64,000 nt of DNA from CAYIHX01 sp964363305 (GCA_964363305.1 CAYIHX010000012.1:16984-80983); one strand, 5' to 3'. Numbered from the stretch's first letter, positions 1 to 9,139 are shown. Notes: generated from the sequence alone by a model not told the origin. Translations and numbers: made by a program.

Positions 1-29
1 GCGAACAAAACCATCCTTGGGTTCATCAT
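1..29 (-). CDS. 5' end of a gene leaving the window (unknown product)
   Basis: On the minus strand an AGGAG ribosome-binding site (positions 34-38) precedes two adjacent in-frame ATG codons at 29 and 26. The frame then stays open to the window edge, beginning MMNPRMVLF. A promoter-like sequence lies just upstream at 56-83 and the ftsZ terminator separates it from ftsZ, so this looks like the start of an independent unit. Only about nine residues are visible, so no function can be given. The ATG at 26 has the better spacing to the Shine-Dalgarno. Confidence 0.45.
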
Positions 30-55
30 AATACTCCTGCCTCCTGTGGGATCTG

Positions 56-83
56 AGTGTAGTGATACCCTGACAAAAATCAA
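56..83 (-). promoter_or_regulatory. Candidate sigma-70-type promoter for the gene leaving the window
   Basis: Reading the minus strand, TTGATT (78-83) and TACACT (56-61) are separated by 16 bases. They lie between the ftsZ terminator and the ribosome-binding site of the partial gene at 1-29. Both boxes match the consensus at four of six positions, so the call is suggestive only. Confidence 0.35.
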
Positions 84-109
84 ACATCCGGCAGAATATA
101 TTTTCGCAC

Positions 110-155
110 GTTTAGAAAACAAAACAGGGCGGGTCATTTCTGACTCGCCCTGTTT
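110..155 (-). terminator. Rho-independent terminator after ftsZ
   Basis: A 15-bp stem (122-136 paired with 141-155, one G-U pair) with a four-base loop lies 25 bases after the ftsZ stop. On the minus strand it is followed by a T-rich tract (124 down to 110). This is a textbook intrinsic terminator and marks the end of the dcw transcript. Confidence 0.85.
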
Positions 156-179
156 AATAATAGATCGGGGAATACCGGT

Positions 180-1448
180 CTAAAGCTCTCGGTCCTGTTG
201 TCGACGCATGTAGGTCGGAATATCGTACTCGTCATCGGTCAAATTGGTGATGCCGAGCCTCTGCGCGATTGCCCGAGCCCGAGCCAACTCGTTGCTCTCC
301 GCACTAGCGCCAACGACCGGGGCCACTTCGACAGCCTCAACGTCCGGTGCCTGAACCGGGGGAGCCAGCATTTCAGGACGCGGCAGTGGCGGTTCGTACG
401 CCAACACTAGCTCTGCCACCGGAGCAACTGCCTGCCGCGGTTGCTCAAAAGGCTGCACCAACACGGTGTCGGCCTTCTGCAGGGGAACACCCTTTCCACC
501 CAGGCCCGTGGCAATCACGGTCACCTTAACGGCATCCTTCATGGATTCGTCGATGACGGTACCGAAAATGATCTCGGCATCCTCATGCGCGGCCTCCATG
601 ATGAGCGTCGTCGCCTCATTGACTTCGTGAATCTTAAGGTTCGAGCCGCCGGTAATATTGATGATGATCCCTGTGGCACCATCGATCGATATGTCTTCTA
701 AAAGGGGACTGGAAATCGCGTTCGTGGCTGCCTCGACCGCGCGATGCTCGCCCTCCGCGTAACCGATCCCCATCAGGGCTAATCCCTTGTTCTGCATGAT
801 CGTACGAACATCGGCAAAATCGCTGTTAATCAAGCCCGTATGATTGATGAGATCGGAGATCCCCTGGACGGCATTCAGCAATACTTCGTCGGCCTTCTTG
901 AAGGCCTCGACCATCGATAAAGTCTGCCCTGACAGCGCCAGAAGCCTCTGATTCGGTATCGTAATCAATGAGTCAACGTTTTCACGAAGCCACATCATGC
1001 CCTGCTCAGCATGCTTCATCCGCTTCTTGCCTTCGAACATGAAAGGTTTCGTCACGACACCCACGGTAAGCGCGCCGATCTCCTTCGCGATTTTCGCGAA
1101 AACCGGAGCCGCTCCGGTGCCGGTGCCTCCACCCATGCCCGCCGTGATGAACACCATGTCCGCGTCAGCCAGCACTTCGGATATTTTTGCGTAATCCTCT
1201 AGTGCGGCCTTCCGACCAATCTCGGGATTGGCGCCAGCGCCCAGTCCCTTGGTCAGCTCGCGGCCGATCTGGATTTTAGTCGAGGCCAATGAAGCATCGA
1301 GAGCCTGCCGATCCGTGTTAGCCGTGATAAACTCGACACCGGATAAACCCATCCGGATCATCGTATTCACAGCATTGCAGCCGCTGCCGCCCACGCCGAC
1401 AACCTTAATTTTCGCGCCTTGAAGATCAGTTTGGTCAATTTCAAACAT
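180..1448 (-). CDS. ftsZ: Cell division GTPase FtsZ
   Basis: FtsZ is the tubulin-like GTPase that polymerises at midcell into the Z-ring and recruits the divisome. The 422-residue protein shows the N-terminal nucleotide-binding start with GVGGSGCNAVN, the tubulin signature GGGTGTG in the first third, and an N-terminal GTPase plus C-terminal activation domain of normal length. A proline-rich linker of about 70 residues follows. The extreme C-terminus contains DIPTYMRRQ, the conserved tail that binds FtsA and other membrane tethers. It is the last gene of the dcw run, 30 bases after ftsA, and is followed by a strong intrinsic terminator. Start ATG at 1448 gives the canonical N-terminus. Confidence 0.98.
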   Translation of the reverse strand: MFEIDQTDLQGAKIKVVGVGGSGCNAVNTMIRMGLSGVEFITANTDRQALDASLASTKIQIGRELTKGLGAGANPEIGRKAALEDYAKISEVLADADMVFITAGMGGGTGTGAAPVFAKIAKEIGALTVGVVTKPFMFEGKKRMKHAEQGMMWLRENVDSLITIPNQRLLALSGQTLSMVEAFKKADEVLLNAVQGISDLINHTGLINSDFADVRTIMQNKGLALMGIGYAEGEHRAVEAATNAISSPLLEDISIDGATGIIINITGGSNLKIHEVNEATTLIMEAAHEDAEIIFGTVIDESMKDAVKVTVIATGLGGKGVPLQKADTVLVQPFEQPRQAVAPVAELVLAYEPPLPRPEMLAPPVQAPDVEAVEVAPVVGASAESNELARARAIAQRLGITNLTDDEYDIPTYMRRQQDREL

Positions 1449-1478
1449 AGTACGAGAAGCTCCTTCTTCTCCAGAGAC

Positions 1479-2714
1479 TCAGAAAAGGTCCTTCATCCAG
1501 GACCGCATCGAACCCTTCACCTTGTCGTAAATATTACGCTCCCTGATCGGGAACTTGCTCTTCTGGCGATTTCTCGCGCCATACTTAAGCAGTCCCACTC
1601 CGGTAGCGTACTTCGGGGAATTTACCACATCTCGCAAACCACCGATCGCGTACGGAATCCCACGCTTTACCGGCATCTCAAAAACGGCTTCCGCGACCTC
1701 AGGCAGACCTTCCAATAGGCTCGCCCCGCCCGTCACAACCATCCCGGCGCTGAGCAAATCCTGGTAGCCCGACTTCATCACTTCCCTCTGAATGAGCGCG
1801 AAAATCTCTTCCACCCGTGGCTCGATGATCTCGGCCAAAAGGCGACGAGAAACGACCCGCGCCTTTCGTCCACCCACGCCAGGAACTTCAATGGTGTCAT
1901 CAGGCTTTACCAGGCCCGCCATCGCGCACCCGTATCGAATTTTAATTTTTTCAGCCTCATGCTGGGGCGTTCTCAGTCCTACTGCGATGTCATTCGTGAT
2001 GTGGCTGCCGCCGATCGCTAGAACGCCCGTGTAAACAATCGAACCATCCTTGAAAATCGCGATATCAGAGGTACCGCCACCAATGTCCACCAGGATCACT
2101 CCCAGCTCACGTTCATCTTGCTCAAGTGTCGCCTCACTCGAGGCAATCGGCTGAAGGATGATCTCAGCGACGTTCAAGCCCGCCTTATTCGCACATTTAA
2201 TCAAGTTCTGAGCCGACGAAACAGCACCGGTTACGATATGAACTTTCGCCTCCAGGCGAACTCCGCTCATTCCGACCGGATCCCGAATGCCTTCCTGGGA
2301 GTCGATCACGTATTCCTGCGGAATCACGTGGAGAACCTCACGGTCCATCGGGATCGCCACGGCCTTCGCTGCGTCGATGACGCGTTGAACATCTTGAGCG
2401 CTGATCTCTTTGTCCTTCACAGCCACAATGCCCGTCGAGTTAAACGACTTGATGTGGCCGCCCGCGATCCCCGTATAGACAGTAGAGATTTCAATCCCTG
2501 CCATCAGCTCGGCTTCCTCGATCGCGCGCCGAATACTCTCCACCGTATCATCGATGTTGATGATATTGCCCTTGCGCAGCCCCCGCGAAGGCGCGCTTCC
2601 GATGCCGACAATATCAATCACCGGATTTGGGCCGCCTTCGACGACCTCTCCAACGATTGCGCAAATCTTAGTGGTCCCTATATCGAGACCGGTAATAAAG
2701 TCCTTTTTGGACAT
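1479..2714 (-). CDS. ftsA: Cell division protein FtsA
   Basis: FtsA is the actin-like ATPase that tethers FtsZ filaments to the inner membrane. The start at 2714 (MSKKDF) is preferred over an upstream in-frame start at 2786 because family members begin just before the phosphate-1 motif (ITGLDIGTTKI) and a G-rich Shine-Dalgarno-like run precedes it. This gives 411 residues, normal for the family. The phosphate-2 motif is visible (LVDIGGGTSDIA), followed by the conserved TGGAS near residue 330. The C-terminus KGSMRSWMKDLF is the expected amphipathic membrane-targeting helix. It sits between ftsQ and ftsZ, the usual order. Confidence 0.97.
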   Translation of the reverse strand: MSKKDFITGLDIGTTKICAIVGEVVEGGPNPVIDIVGIGSAPSRGLRKGNIINIDDTVESIRRAIEEAELMAGIEISTVYTGIAGGHIKSFNSTGIVAVKDKEISAQDVQRVIDAAKAVAIPMDREVLHVIPQEYVIDSQEGIRDPVGMSGVRLEAKVHIVTGAVSSAQNLIKCANKAGLNVAEIILQPIASSEATLEQDERELGVILVDIGGGTSDIAIFKDGSIVYTGVLAIGGSHITNDIAVGLRTPQHEAEKIKIRYGCAMAGLVKPDDTIEVPGVGGRKARVVSRRLLAEIIEPRVEEIFALIQREVMKSGYQDLLSAGMVVTGGASLLEGLPEVAEAVFEMPVKRGIPYAIGGLRDVVNSPKYATGVGLLKYGARNRQKSKFPIRERNIYDKVKGSMRSWMKDLF

Positions 2715-2805
2715 ACAAAGAATCCCCCCCATGGGACTCCGGCGTGCCTTATACTGCTTCCACAACTCTTCTGAGTCGCTCGGCAAAAAACACCCAGTCT
2801 AGAGT

Positions 2806-3558
2806 CTAGGAACCTAGACCGCTTTTGACAACTATTTTTTTCCCGGAGTTCGCCCAGACCCCTCGAACAGCTAAATGGCTCTTGGATAGATAGTCAAAAA
2901 CACCCTGAATGTGCTTCAGCTGCGTCTCCAGTTCAAAAGCGTCCTCGAAGCCAACGACCACCTGCGTGCGACCCGCACCATAGCTGACAGCAAGAGAGAG
3001 ATCCCCATCCGCCAACGGAGTCACTGTCGAAAGAAGCACCGAAGAATCCAGACCGAGTTCTCCCCAACGACGAACCAACGCAAGCGCTCGGAGGATCGGC
3101 TCGCGATCGGCTCGCTCACAGCCTGAAATCAGGGGTAAATCGCGAAAGTCCCCCCGGCGGACAACGGAAAAAACGGCACCATCCCGATCAACATAAGAAA
3201 TTTTTCCGTCCGCCCGCAAGAAACCCGCTACCGGTTCCCGATATGTCGGACGAATCACCACGGTCTGCGGGAAACGCTTCTCCAGCTGAACCGACCGAAT
3301 CCAATCTTCCTGCAGGAGGTGCCGCTCAACCCTCGCAAGATCTACCCCAAAAAGCGATTGGCCGCCGATCTCAAGACCGGAGACCGCCACGACCTCGCTC
3401 TCATTGAGAGCGGGAACTTGCCCTAGTTGATCGACCTCGATCTGTTGGATCGCGAAGAGCGGTGATTTGAGACTGGCACGAATTCCGAGGCCAAGGAGTA
3501 CAGACGTCCCTAAGGTAAAGACTATCGTGAGACGGTTGAAAATGGCCATCACCTCCAT
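2806..3558 (-). CDS. ftsQ: Cell division protein FtsQ/DivIB
   Basis: FtsQ is a bitopic inner-membrane protein whose periplasmic POTRA domain links early and late divisome proteins. The protein has a short cytoplasmic start, one transmembrane helix near residues 5-25 (FTLGTSVLLGLGI), a POTRA-like segment beginning IQQIEVDQLG, and an FtsQ-type beta domain (PQTVVIRPTYREPVAGF, then YVDRDGAVF). Several starts are possible (TTG 3570, ATG 3558, ATG 3549) and none has a well-spaced ribosome-binding site. An in-frame stop lies directly upstream of 3570. The gene is separated from the rest of the dcw cluster by two genes on the other strand, so it needs its own promoter, probably inside the divergent M16 gene. 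Confidence 0.9.
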   Translation of the reverse strand: MEVMAIFNRLTIVFTLGTSVLLGLGIRASLKSPLFAIQQIEVDQLGQVPALNESEVVAVSGLEIGGQSLFGVDLARVERHLLQEDWIRSVQLEKRFPQTVVIRPTYREPVAGFLRADGKISYVDRDGAVFSVVRRGDFRDLPLISGCERADREPILRALALVRRWGELGLDSSVLLSTVTPLADGDLSLAVSYGAGRTQVVVGFEDAFELETQLKHIQGVFDYLSKSHLAVRGVWANSGKKIVVKSGLGS

Positions 3559-3572
3559 GGTAATGTGCAATC

Positions 3573-4928
3573 ATGCTTCTGCATAGATTCTCTGCATTCA
3601 TGTTTTTGGCTTTTTTCCTCTCCGTCCTGCCAGGCTGCGCCTCCTGGCGCCGAGAGGTTCAAGAGGAATCACTGGTCGACGGCAGGACCGTCTTCATCCG
3701 TCAATTTAGAAACGGCCTCCGGGCCGCTGTCTTTCCCGAGAAAACCTCGCCCACGGTTGCGGTACAGCTCTGGTACCAGGTCGGCTCCCGCGATGAACAC
3801 GCTGGCAAGACCGGCCTCGCTCATCTCTTCGAACACATGATGTTCAAGCAGACCAAAAACCTCGCCGAAGGTGAATTTGATCGCCGACTCGAGCAGGCGG
3901 GAGCCGAGGGATCAAACGCCTTTACCGTGAGAGATTTCACCGCTTACGTCGTTGAGATCCCCAAGGAGAGCCTCAACCTCGTTCTGGAGCTCGAAGCCGA
4001 GCGCATGGAACATTTGGTAATCGACGACGCGTCGTTTCGCACCGAGACCGAAGTGGTTCAAAACGAGCGTCGCCAGCGCTACGAAAACAGCCCCGAAGGC
4101 ACCATGTACAAAGAACTGTTCGAACTCGCTTTTGAGAAAAGCAGCTATCGATGGCCAGTGATTGGTTACGCGGAAGATCTCGCCGCCATGACGGCAAAAG
4201 ATGGGCAAGCTTTTTACCAGACCTTCTACCACCCCTCCCGCGCCATTATCGTCTTGGTCGGAGACACTGACCCCGGGGAAGCGTTCAACATGATCGAGAA
4301 GCGATTGGGTAGCATTGGGACCGACCGGCCCATCGAGCCCCGGCTCAAACCCCCATCCGAGCCCGTTCAAAAATCTCCGAAGAGAAAGACTTTACGCTTC
4401 GAAATGCCAAATCAGCTTCTCCTCATGGGCCTTCGCTCGCCGCCGGCCACTGCCGCCGGATTCCCGGCACTTCAAGCGGCGGCCAGGGTTCTGGCCGGTG
4501 GTCGAAGCTCCCGTCTACACCGAGCCCTCGTCGACTCCGGAATCGCTAGCTCCGTCTCATTTGAACTAGCGATGGAGAGCGGCGATAGCCTTTCAATGCT
4601 GGTGGTCACCCTTCAACAAGGCCGACAAGCGGCCGAGGCCGAAAAAGTCATTCTCTCTGAGATTTCTCGATTGAGTCGACACCCTCCTGCCGCTGAAGAA
4701 CTTGCGGCAGCACGGAACCAATTGCGATTCGCCGCCTATTCAGAGCTCACCCGTCACGAGTCTCTGGCTGAGTCGGTCGGAAGCGCCCTCTCGCTATATG
4801 GTTCACTCAAGCCCCTGGATGAACACCTCAAGGCTCTGAAGTCCCTGCATCCTGAGGAGGTCTCCTCCGCGATAAAAACCTACTGGCCATCGAAATACGT
4901 AACCACCGTCGTTGGGGTCCCCAAATGA
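3573..4928 (+). CDS. M16 family zinc metallopeptidase, predicted lipoprotein (catalytic subunit)
   Basis: This is a pitrilysin/processing-peptidase-type zinc protease. The inverted zinc motif HxxEH is intact (H84, E87, H88), and the third ligand fits E165, the expected roughly 76 residues later. The N-terminus is a lipoprotein signal peptide with lipobox LPGC (Cys22), so the enzyme is predicted to be membrane-anchored outside the cytoplasm. The 451-residue length fits one half of a heterodimeric M16B protease. The next gene, overlapping by ATGA, encodes a homologue without the zinc motif, the usual active/inactive pairing. It lies on the opposite strand inside the dcw cluster and starts almost back to back with ftsQ. 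The substrate is unknown. Confidence 0.92.
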   Translation: MLLHRFSAFMFLAFFLSVLPGCASWRREVQEESLVDGRTVFIRQFRNGLRAAVFPEKTSPTVAVQLWYQVGSRDEHAGKTGLAHLFEHMMFKQTKNLAEGEFDRRLEQAGAEGSNAFTVRDFTAYVVEIPKESLNLVLELEAERMEHLVIDDASFRTETEVVQNERRQRYENSPEGTMYKELFELAFEKSSYRWPVIGYAEDLAAMTAKDGQAFYQTFYHPSRAIIVLVGDTDPGEAFNMIEKRLGSIGTDRPIEPRLKPPSEPVQKSPKRKTLRFEMPNQLLLMGLRSPPATAAGFPALQAAARVLAGGRSSRLHRALVDSGIASSVSFELAMESGDSLSMLVVTLQQGRQAAEAEKVILSEISRLSRHPPAAEELAAARNQLRFAAYSELTRHESLAESVGSALSLYGSLKPLDEHLKALKSLHPEEVSSAIKTYWPSKYVTTVVGVPK

Positions 4929-6286
4929 AAACATCGCGCCGTCTATTCCTCATCGTTGGAACCACCCTCTTCCACCCGTACTTAGCCACGGCTGCAACGC
5001 TCATCCATGAATACGCACCTGAGGTGCCAATCATTTTTTTTAGCATTGCAACCCAGGGCGGCGCCGCCCACGACCCCGGCGGAAGACAAGGCCTCACACA
5101 GCTCATGACTCAGCTCCTCCTACGAGGAACTCAAAGCACACCAAAAGACAGCTTTGCGCGCGCGCTAGACGTTCTCGGAGCCAACTTAGAGATTGAAACC
5201 CGCCTCGACACTGTGATCATTCATGGCGCCGTTCTCCACTCAGAGTGGGGCCCCTTCACGCAGAAGGTGGTTGAGATGCTCGCTCATCCCGCCTTCTCCG
5301 CGCTCGAACTGGAACGGCTTCGCGCCGAGACCCTCTCCCAGCTAGGAGACATGGTCAGCGACGATGGCGTCCTCGCGAAACAGCATTTTCTGAAGTTTCT
5401 GCTGTATCCGCATCCCTACGCTCGCCCGGTATTCGGCACCCAAAAAGGAGTTCGGGCCATTGAGCAGCCGGACGTCACGAAACAGTTCAGAAAGCTCTTT
5501 CGTCCAGACGATTTAATCGTCGCCGTAAACGGGGCTCTGCCGCTGAGCGCCGCCCAGACATTCAAAACGCAGATCGAGAAGGCCCTCGAACGAAATCGAA
5601 GCGAAGTCCCGCTCCCACTCGTTGAAAATCCACCGCCAAACGCCAAGAAAAAATTACTCATCGTCGACAAACCAGGCCGAACTCAGACCAGAGTCTTCGT
5701 CGGACAGCTCGGCCTAGCCCTCAAGGACCCAGGCTACACCGCCTTCTCAATCGAAAATCAAGCGCTCGGAGGAAGCAGTTTCAGCGCGCGGCTGATTCGC
5801 GAAATTCGGGTCAACCGGGGTTGGAGCTATTTCGCGGGATCCCGGCAGCTTATTTCTCGCAACCGAAACGCGTGGTACGTCGCCTTTGCGCCAGCCCTCA
5901 AAGACACTGTGGAGGCCGTCGCGTTTACGGATCGCCTGCTGCAGGATCTTTCTGGTTCTGGAATGCAGGCAGATGAATTCGAATTTGCGAAGGCAAACCT
6001 GATAAAAAATTCGGCTTTCCTCGCCGATAGCCCTGCCAAGCGCACCGAAAACGCGCTGACGGAAGCGCTCATTGGGCTTGAAAAGGGTTTCTTCGCCAAG
6101 AGTCGAGAGCGCATCGCCCTTGCCCAGGAAAAAGAGAGCTCGGCGATCTTCAGTTCATTCCTAAAAGCTTCGCCCCGCGTATGGGTTGTACTCGGTCCCG
6201 CTAAAGAAATTCGAGCCGACCTCGAACGCGCTTTGAATATTCCGAAAGACGAGTCAGAGGTCATCCCCTACCAGGATGACCTCTGA
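4925..6286 (+). CDS. M16 family peptidase-like protein lacking the zinc motif (partner subunit)
   Basis: This is a homologue of the preceding M16 protease with an N-terminal signal peptide (hydrophobic stretch around residues 6-22). At the place of HxxEH it has GLTQLMTQ, so the zinc ligands are absent and it should be catalytically inactive. In the C-terminal half it keeps the conserved Arg/Tyr region (RGWSYF) that inactive M16B subunits use to bind substrate across the dimer. Length is 453 residues, matching its partner. The ATG overlaps the stop of the upstream gene, so the two are co-translated and probably form a periplasmic heterodimer. The last codons and stop lie inside a 13-bp inverted repeat. 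Confidence 0.88.
   Translation: MKTSRRLFLIVGTTLFHPYLATAATLIHEYAPEVPIIFFSIATQGGAAHDPGGRQGLTQLMTQLLLRGTQSTPKDSFARALDVLGANLEIETRLDTVIIHGAVLHSEWGPFTQKVVEMLAHPAFSALELERLRAETLSQLGDMVSDDGVLAKQHFLKFLLYPHPYARPVFGTQKGVRAIEQPDVTKQFRKLFRPDDLIVAVNGALPLSAAQTFKTQIEKALERNRSEVPLPLVENPPPNAKKKLLIVDKPGRTQTRVFVGQLGLALKDPGYTAFSIENQALGGSSFSARLIREIRVNRGWSYFAGSRQLISRNRNAWYVAFAPALKDTVEAVAFTDRLLQDLSGSGMQADEFEFAKANLIKNSAFLADSPAKRTENALTEALIGLEKGFFAKSRERIALAQEKESSAIFSSFLKASPRVWVVLGPAKEIRADLERALNIPKDESEVIPYQDDL
6254..6286. terminator. Terminator-like inverted repeat between convergent genes
   Basis: A perfect 13-bp stem (6254-6266 with 74-86 of the same hundred, i.e. 6274-6286) with a 7-base loop covers the last codons and stop of the M16 partner gene. 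It sits 8 bases from the stop of the convergent gene at 6294. A weak T-rich stretch follows on the plus strand. It probably insulates both converging transcripts. Confidence 0.65.
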
Positions 6287-6293
6287 GCACACG

Positions 6294-6752
6294 TCAATTT
6301 TCAATGGTCTTGAAGGAGAAGGCAGTCAATCCCGCTTCATTGCGGACCACAACGCTGCAAGCGCCGGTCGGATGAATATAAAGCCTCCAGCGGCCCAAGC
6401 GTCGACGGCTCTCCGTCGTCGCGCAAACAGTTTCACGCCCCTCAGGAGTCGTAAACACGATCCGGTTACCGCCCACGTCGTAACGCGCACCAGTAATACG
6501 GGCCGTTATCGACGTCTGGCGCCAATGGTCCCGAGGCACGTCTGGACGGTTATTGAAGGGAGGACCCACCACCCAACGACGAAAATTCAGCTGAGCCGAA
6601 ACTTGCTCGGTGGCCGCATTGACGCGATAAGACCAACCCACATACTCCTGGCCACGCCCAAGGCGAACCTGAGCAACCGGCACCTCGGCGGCGAATACCG
6701 ACGCTCCGAAACAAACGCCTGCCAAAACAGTCACTAACGAAATTTTTGCCAT
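6294..6752 (-). CDS. Small secreted protein of unknown function
   Basis: I do not recognise a family. The 152-residue product starts with a clear signal peptide (MAKISLVTVL, hydrophobic core, likely cleavage after VFA), leaving a mature periplasmic or exported protein of about 130 residues. It has two cysteines and a beta-rich appearance. The start at 6752 is chosen because an AGGGG element lies about ten bases upstream; a TTG two codons earlier is possible. It follows murB by 48 bases on the same strand and is probably the last gene of the mur section of the dcw transcript, though nothing in it points to peptidoglycan. Confidence 0.7.
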   Translation of the reverse strand: MAKISLVTVLAGVCFGASVFAAEVPVAQVRLGRGQEYVGWSYRVNAATEQVSAQLNFRRWVVGPPFNNRPDVPRDHWRQTSITARITGARYDVGGNRIVFTTPEGRETVCATTESRRRLGRWRLYIHPTGACSVVVRNEAGLTAFSFKTIEN

Positions 6753-6800
6753 GATCAAACTACCCCTTTTGAGGCTCCGTAGCGTAGATTTTGCCCGAGA

Positions 6801-7733
6801 TCAATCAGTATATTGCATTGCATCAAAATGGCGCCCCACGTAGCGCACCTCCTCTTCGAGCTCAATACCCAGCTCGCGACTGGCGCGTTCCTTACACATA
6901 CAGATCAGTGAATACACATCCCCTGCCGTTGCCCCGCCGAGGTTGACGATCCAATTTGAATGCTTTTCGGAAATCTGAGCGTTGCCCACGCGGTGCCCTC
7001 GAAGGCCTAAACGGTCTACGACCTGCCAGGCCTGATGCCCCGTTCCCTTTGGGTTCTTGAACACGCTTCCACAGCTCGGAAAATTTACCGGCTGGGTCGC
7101 CTTTCGCCTCGCCAGCAGTTCTTCCAGCTGGCGCTTCACCGTTTCTGACGACGCCTTCGTTATCTTCCAAGACGCCGACACGACAATCTCCGTCTCCAGG
7201 ATGAAGCCGTTCTGACGATACATATACACAAGCTGTTGATCCCGCACCTCGCGCGCGCCGCCAAATAGATCCACCAAGGTGACCGAATCGAGCCTGTCCT
7301 TGCTCTCGCCCAAATGCGTGCCCGCATTCATATACACCGCGCCTCCGACCGAACCCGGAATACCCGCCAAAAACTCCAACCCGGCCCAGCCCTCGGCGCC
7401 ACATTTTCGTAACAGGCTCGAAATCGCTACACTCGCTCCCGTCCGCACCAAGCCGCCCTCCTCGAGCTCGATTCCCAGGTCGAGCTTCGACATGCGGATG
7501 ACCACGCCCCGAAACCCATCATCCGACACCAATAGATTCGAACCCTGACCCAGGATGAAATAGGGTAGCCTTCGCTCTTGAATAAATTTTCCTAATTGTG
7601 AAAGCGCGTTCAGATTCTTCGGAAACGCCAGGAAATCGGCAGGACCACCAATCCGATAGTAGGTGTGCCGTGCAAGGGGCTCGCACTCGAGAAGCTCACC
7701 TTCGAACGACTCAATCAACGCGGACGAAGTCAT
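6801..7733 (-). CDS. murB: UDP-N-acetylenolpyruvoylglucosamine reductase MurB
   Basis: MurB is a cytoplasmic FAD enzyme that reduces UDP-GlcNAc-enolpyruvate with NADPH to UDP-MurNAc. The FAD-binding portion is visible as NTYYRIGG-like HTYYRIGGPAD, ILGQGSNLLVSDDGF and the later GSVGGAVYMNAG. The catalytic serine region reads SCGSVFKNP, followed by the C-terminal SEKHSNWIVN. The 310-residue length fits the family. Its ATG overlaps the murC stop by ATGA, so it is translationally coupled to murC. Confidence 0.97.
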   Translation of the reverse strand: MTSSALIESFEGELLECEPLARHTYYRIGGPADFLAFPKNLNALSQLGKFIQERRLPYFILGQGSNLLVSDDGFRGVVIRMSKLDLGIELEEGGLVRTGASVAISSLLRKCGAEGWAGLEFLAGIPGSVGGAVYMNAGTHLGESKDRLDSVTLVDLFGGAREVRDQQLVYMYRQNGFILETEIVVSASWKITKASSETVKRQLEELLARRKATQPVNFPSCGSVFKNPKGTGHQAWQVVDRLGLRGHRVGNAQISEKHSNWIVNLGGATAGDVYSLICMCKERASRELGIELEEEVRYVGRHFDAMQYTD

Positions 7734-9139
7734 TTCATCTTCTCAAGAAGCTTCTCCGATAGCCGCGTGATGCTGCCGGCCCCCAGACACAGAATGAGAT
7801 CCCCATCGCATGCAATTCGATCCAAAGCATCCGCCGCCTCATCCAAAGATGACAAGTACTCACCAGTCAACCGCACCCCCTCCGCCTGCATCACCAACTC
7901 AAGCAAAGCTGAAGCTGTCACTCCCTCGATCGGCTCCTCGCCAGCCGAATAGATATCCGTCATAAGAAGAACATCGGTATTCCCAAAGGCAGCGGCGAAA
8001 TCGTCCCGACAGTTCTGAGTCCTCGAATAGCGATGCGGCTGAAAGACGGTGACGATCCGACCGGGCCAAAAGTCACGAGCAGCACTCAAGGTCGCTCGAA
8101 TTTCGGTCGGATGATGGCCATAATCGTCAACGATGACTCGATTTCGCTCAGTAGACCGCCACTTGATCTCAAACCGGCGACGAACGCCGCCGAACTCGCG
8201 AAGCCCCTGTGCGATTTGGGCGAATGAAATTCCTGCCCTTAATGAGATAGCAACCACGGCCAACGCGTTGAGCACGTTATGACGACCCGGAATTTGCAAC
8301 TCGATTTGCCCAAGAGTCTTGTGTGGGCCACCCGGCAACTCCCGTCCGGTAACGAGAAACTTTGATCCCTGCGAAATCTTTTGAACATCCTGGGCACAAA
8401 AATCCCACTCCGACGAAAAACCATAGGTGGTAACTGGCTTAGAAAATCGCGGCAGACACCTGCGGACGCCCGCATCTTCGGCGCACACCGCGACCAACCC
8501 ATAGAAGGGTAGATTCGCGACGAACTCGACGAAAGCGTCTTCTACGGCCGCCACACTACCGTAGTGATCCAGATGATCGTTATCGATGTTCGTGATGACC
8601 CCGAAAGTAGCGGGTAGATGTAAAAATGATCCGTCACTTTCGTCCGCCTCCGCGACGACAAAGTCGCCTTTCCCTAGCTTCGCGTTACCTCCGAGGGAAT
8701 CGACCCGACCGCCAATGACCAAAGTCGGATCAAGACCTGCGGTTGTGAATACCGTGGCCATCATCGAAGTCGTCGTCGTCTTGCCATGGGTTCCCGCCAC
8801 CGCTACGCCGGTCTTGCCACGCATCAGTTCACCCAACATCTCCGCACGGGGAATCACAGGCACGCCAAGACGACGCGCCTCCACCACCTCCGGATTCGTC
8901 GCGCGAACGGCGGAGGAGATCACCACAACACTCACGCCACGAACGTTGGCCGCGTCATGCCCGACTGCAATCGTCGCTCCAAGCGATGCCAACCGCCGAG
9001 TCAACTCACTCTCAGCCACGTCCGATCCACTCACCGGATATCCCTGATTCAAAAAAACCTCAGCGATGCCACTCATTCCAATTCCGCCGATTCCGACAAA
9101 ATGCAGCCGGGTTCTGGATCGGTGTTCAGCGGGTTGCAT
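7730..9139 (-). CDS. murC: UDP-N-acetylmuramate--L-alanine ligase MurC
   Basis: MurC joins L-alanine to UDP-MurNAc with ATP in the cytoplasm, the first amino-acid addition in stem-peptide synthesis. The N-terminal UDP-binding Rossmann motif is HFVGIGGIGMSGIAE, the ATP P-loop is GTHGKTTTTSM near residue 110, and the central domain motif NIDNDHLDHYGS is present. The C-terminal ligase domain carries DDYGHHPTEI and FQPHRYSR, both typical of MurC. The length of 469 residues is normal. The start overlaps the murG stop by 14 bases. Confidence 0.98.
   Translation of the reverse strand: MQPAEHRSRTRLHFVGIGGIGMSGIAEVFLNQGYPVSGSDVAESELTRRLASLGATIAVGHDAANVRGVSVVVISSAVRATNPEVVEARRLGVPVIPRAEMLGELMRGKTGVAVAGTHGKTTTTSMMATVFTTAGLDPTLVIGGRVDSLGGNAKLGKGDFVVAEADESDGSFLHLPATFGVITNIDNDHLDHYGSVAAVEDAFVEFVANLPFYGLVAVCAEDAGVRRCLPRFSKPVTTYGFSSEWDFCAQDVQKISQGSKFLVTGRELPGGPHKTLGQIELQIPGRHNVLNALAVVAISLRAGISFAQIAQGLREFGGVRRRFEIKWRSTERNRVIVDDYGHHPTEIRATLSAARDFWPGRIVTVFQPHRYSRTQNCRDDFAAAFGNTDVLLMTDIYSAGEEPIEGVTASALLELVMQAEGVRLTGEYLSSLDEAADALDRIACDGDLILCLGAGSITRLSEKLLEKMK

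Noticed and set aside
2118..2774. 218-codon plus-strand open frame opposite ftsA
   Set aside because: Complementary to a certain FtsA gene and without domain or ribosome-binding support.
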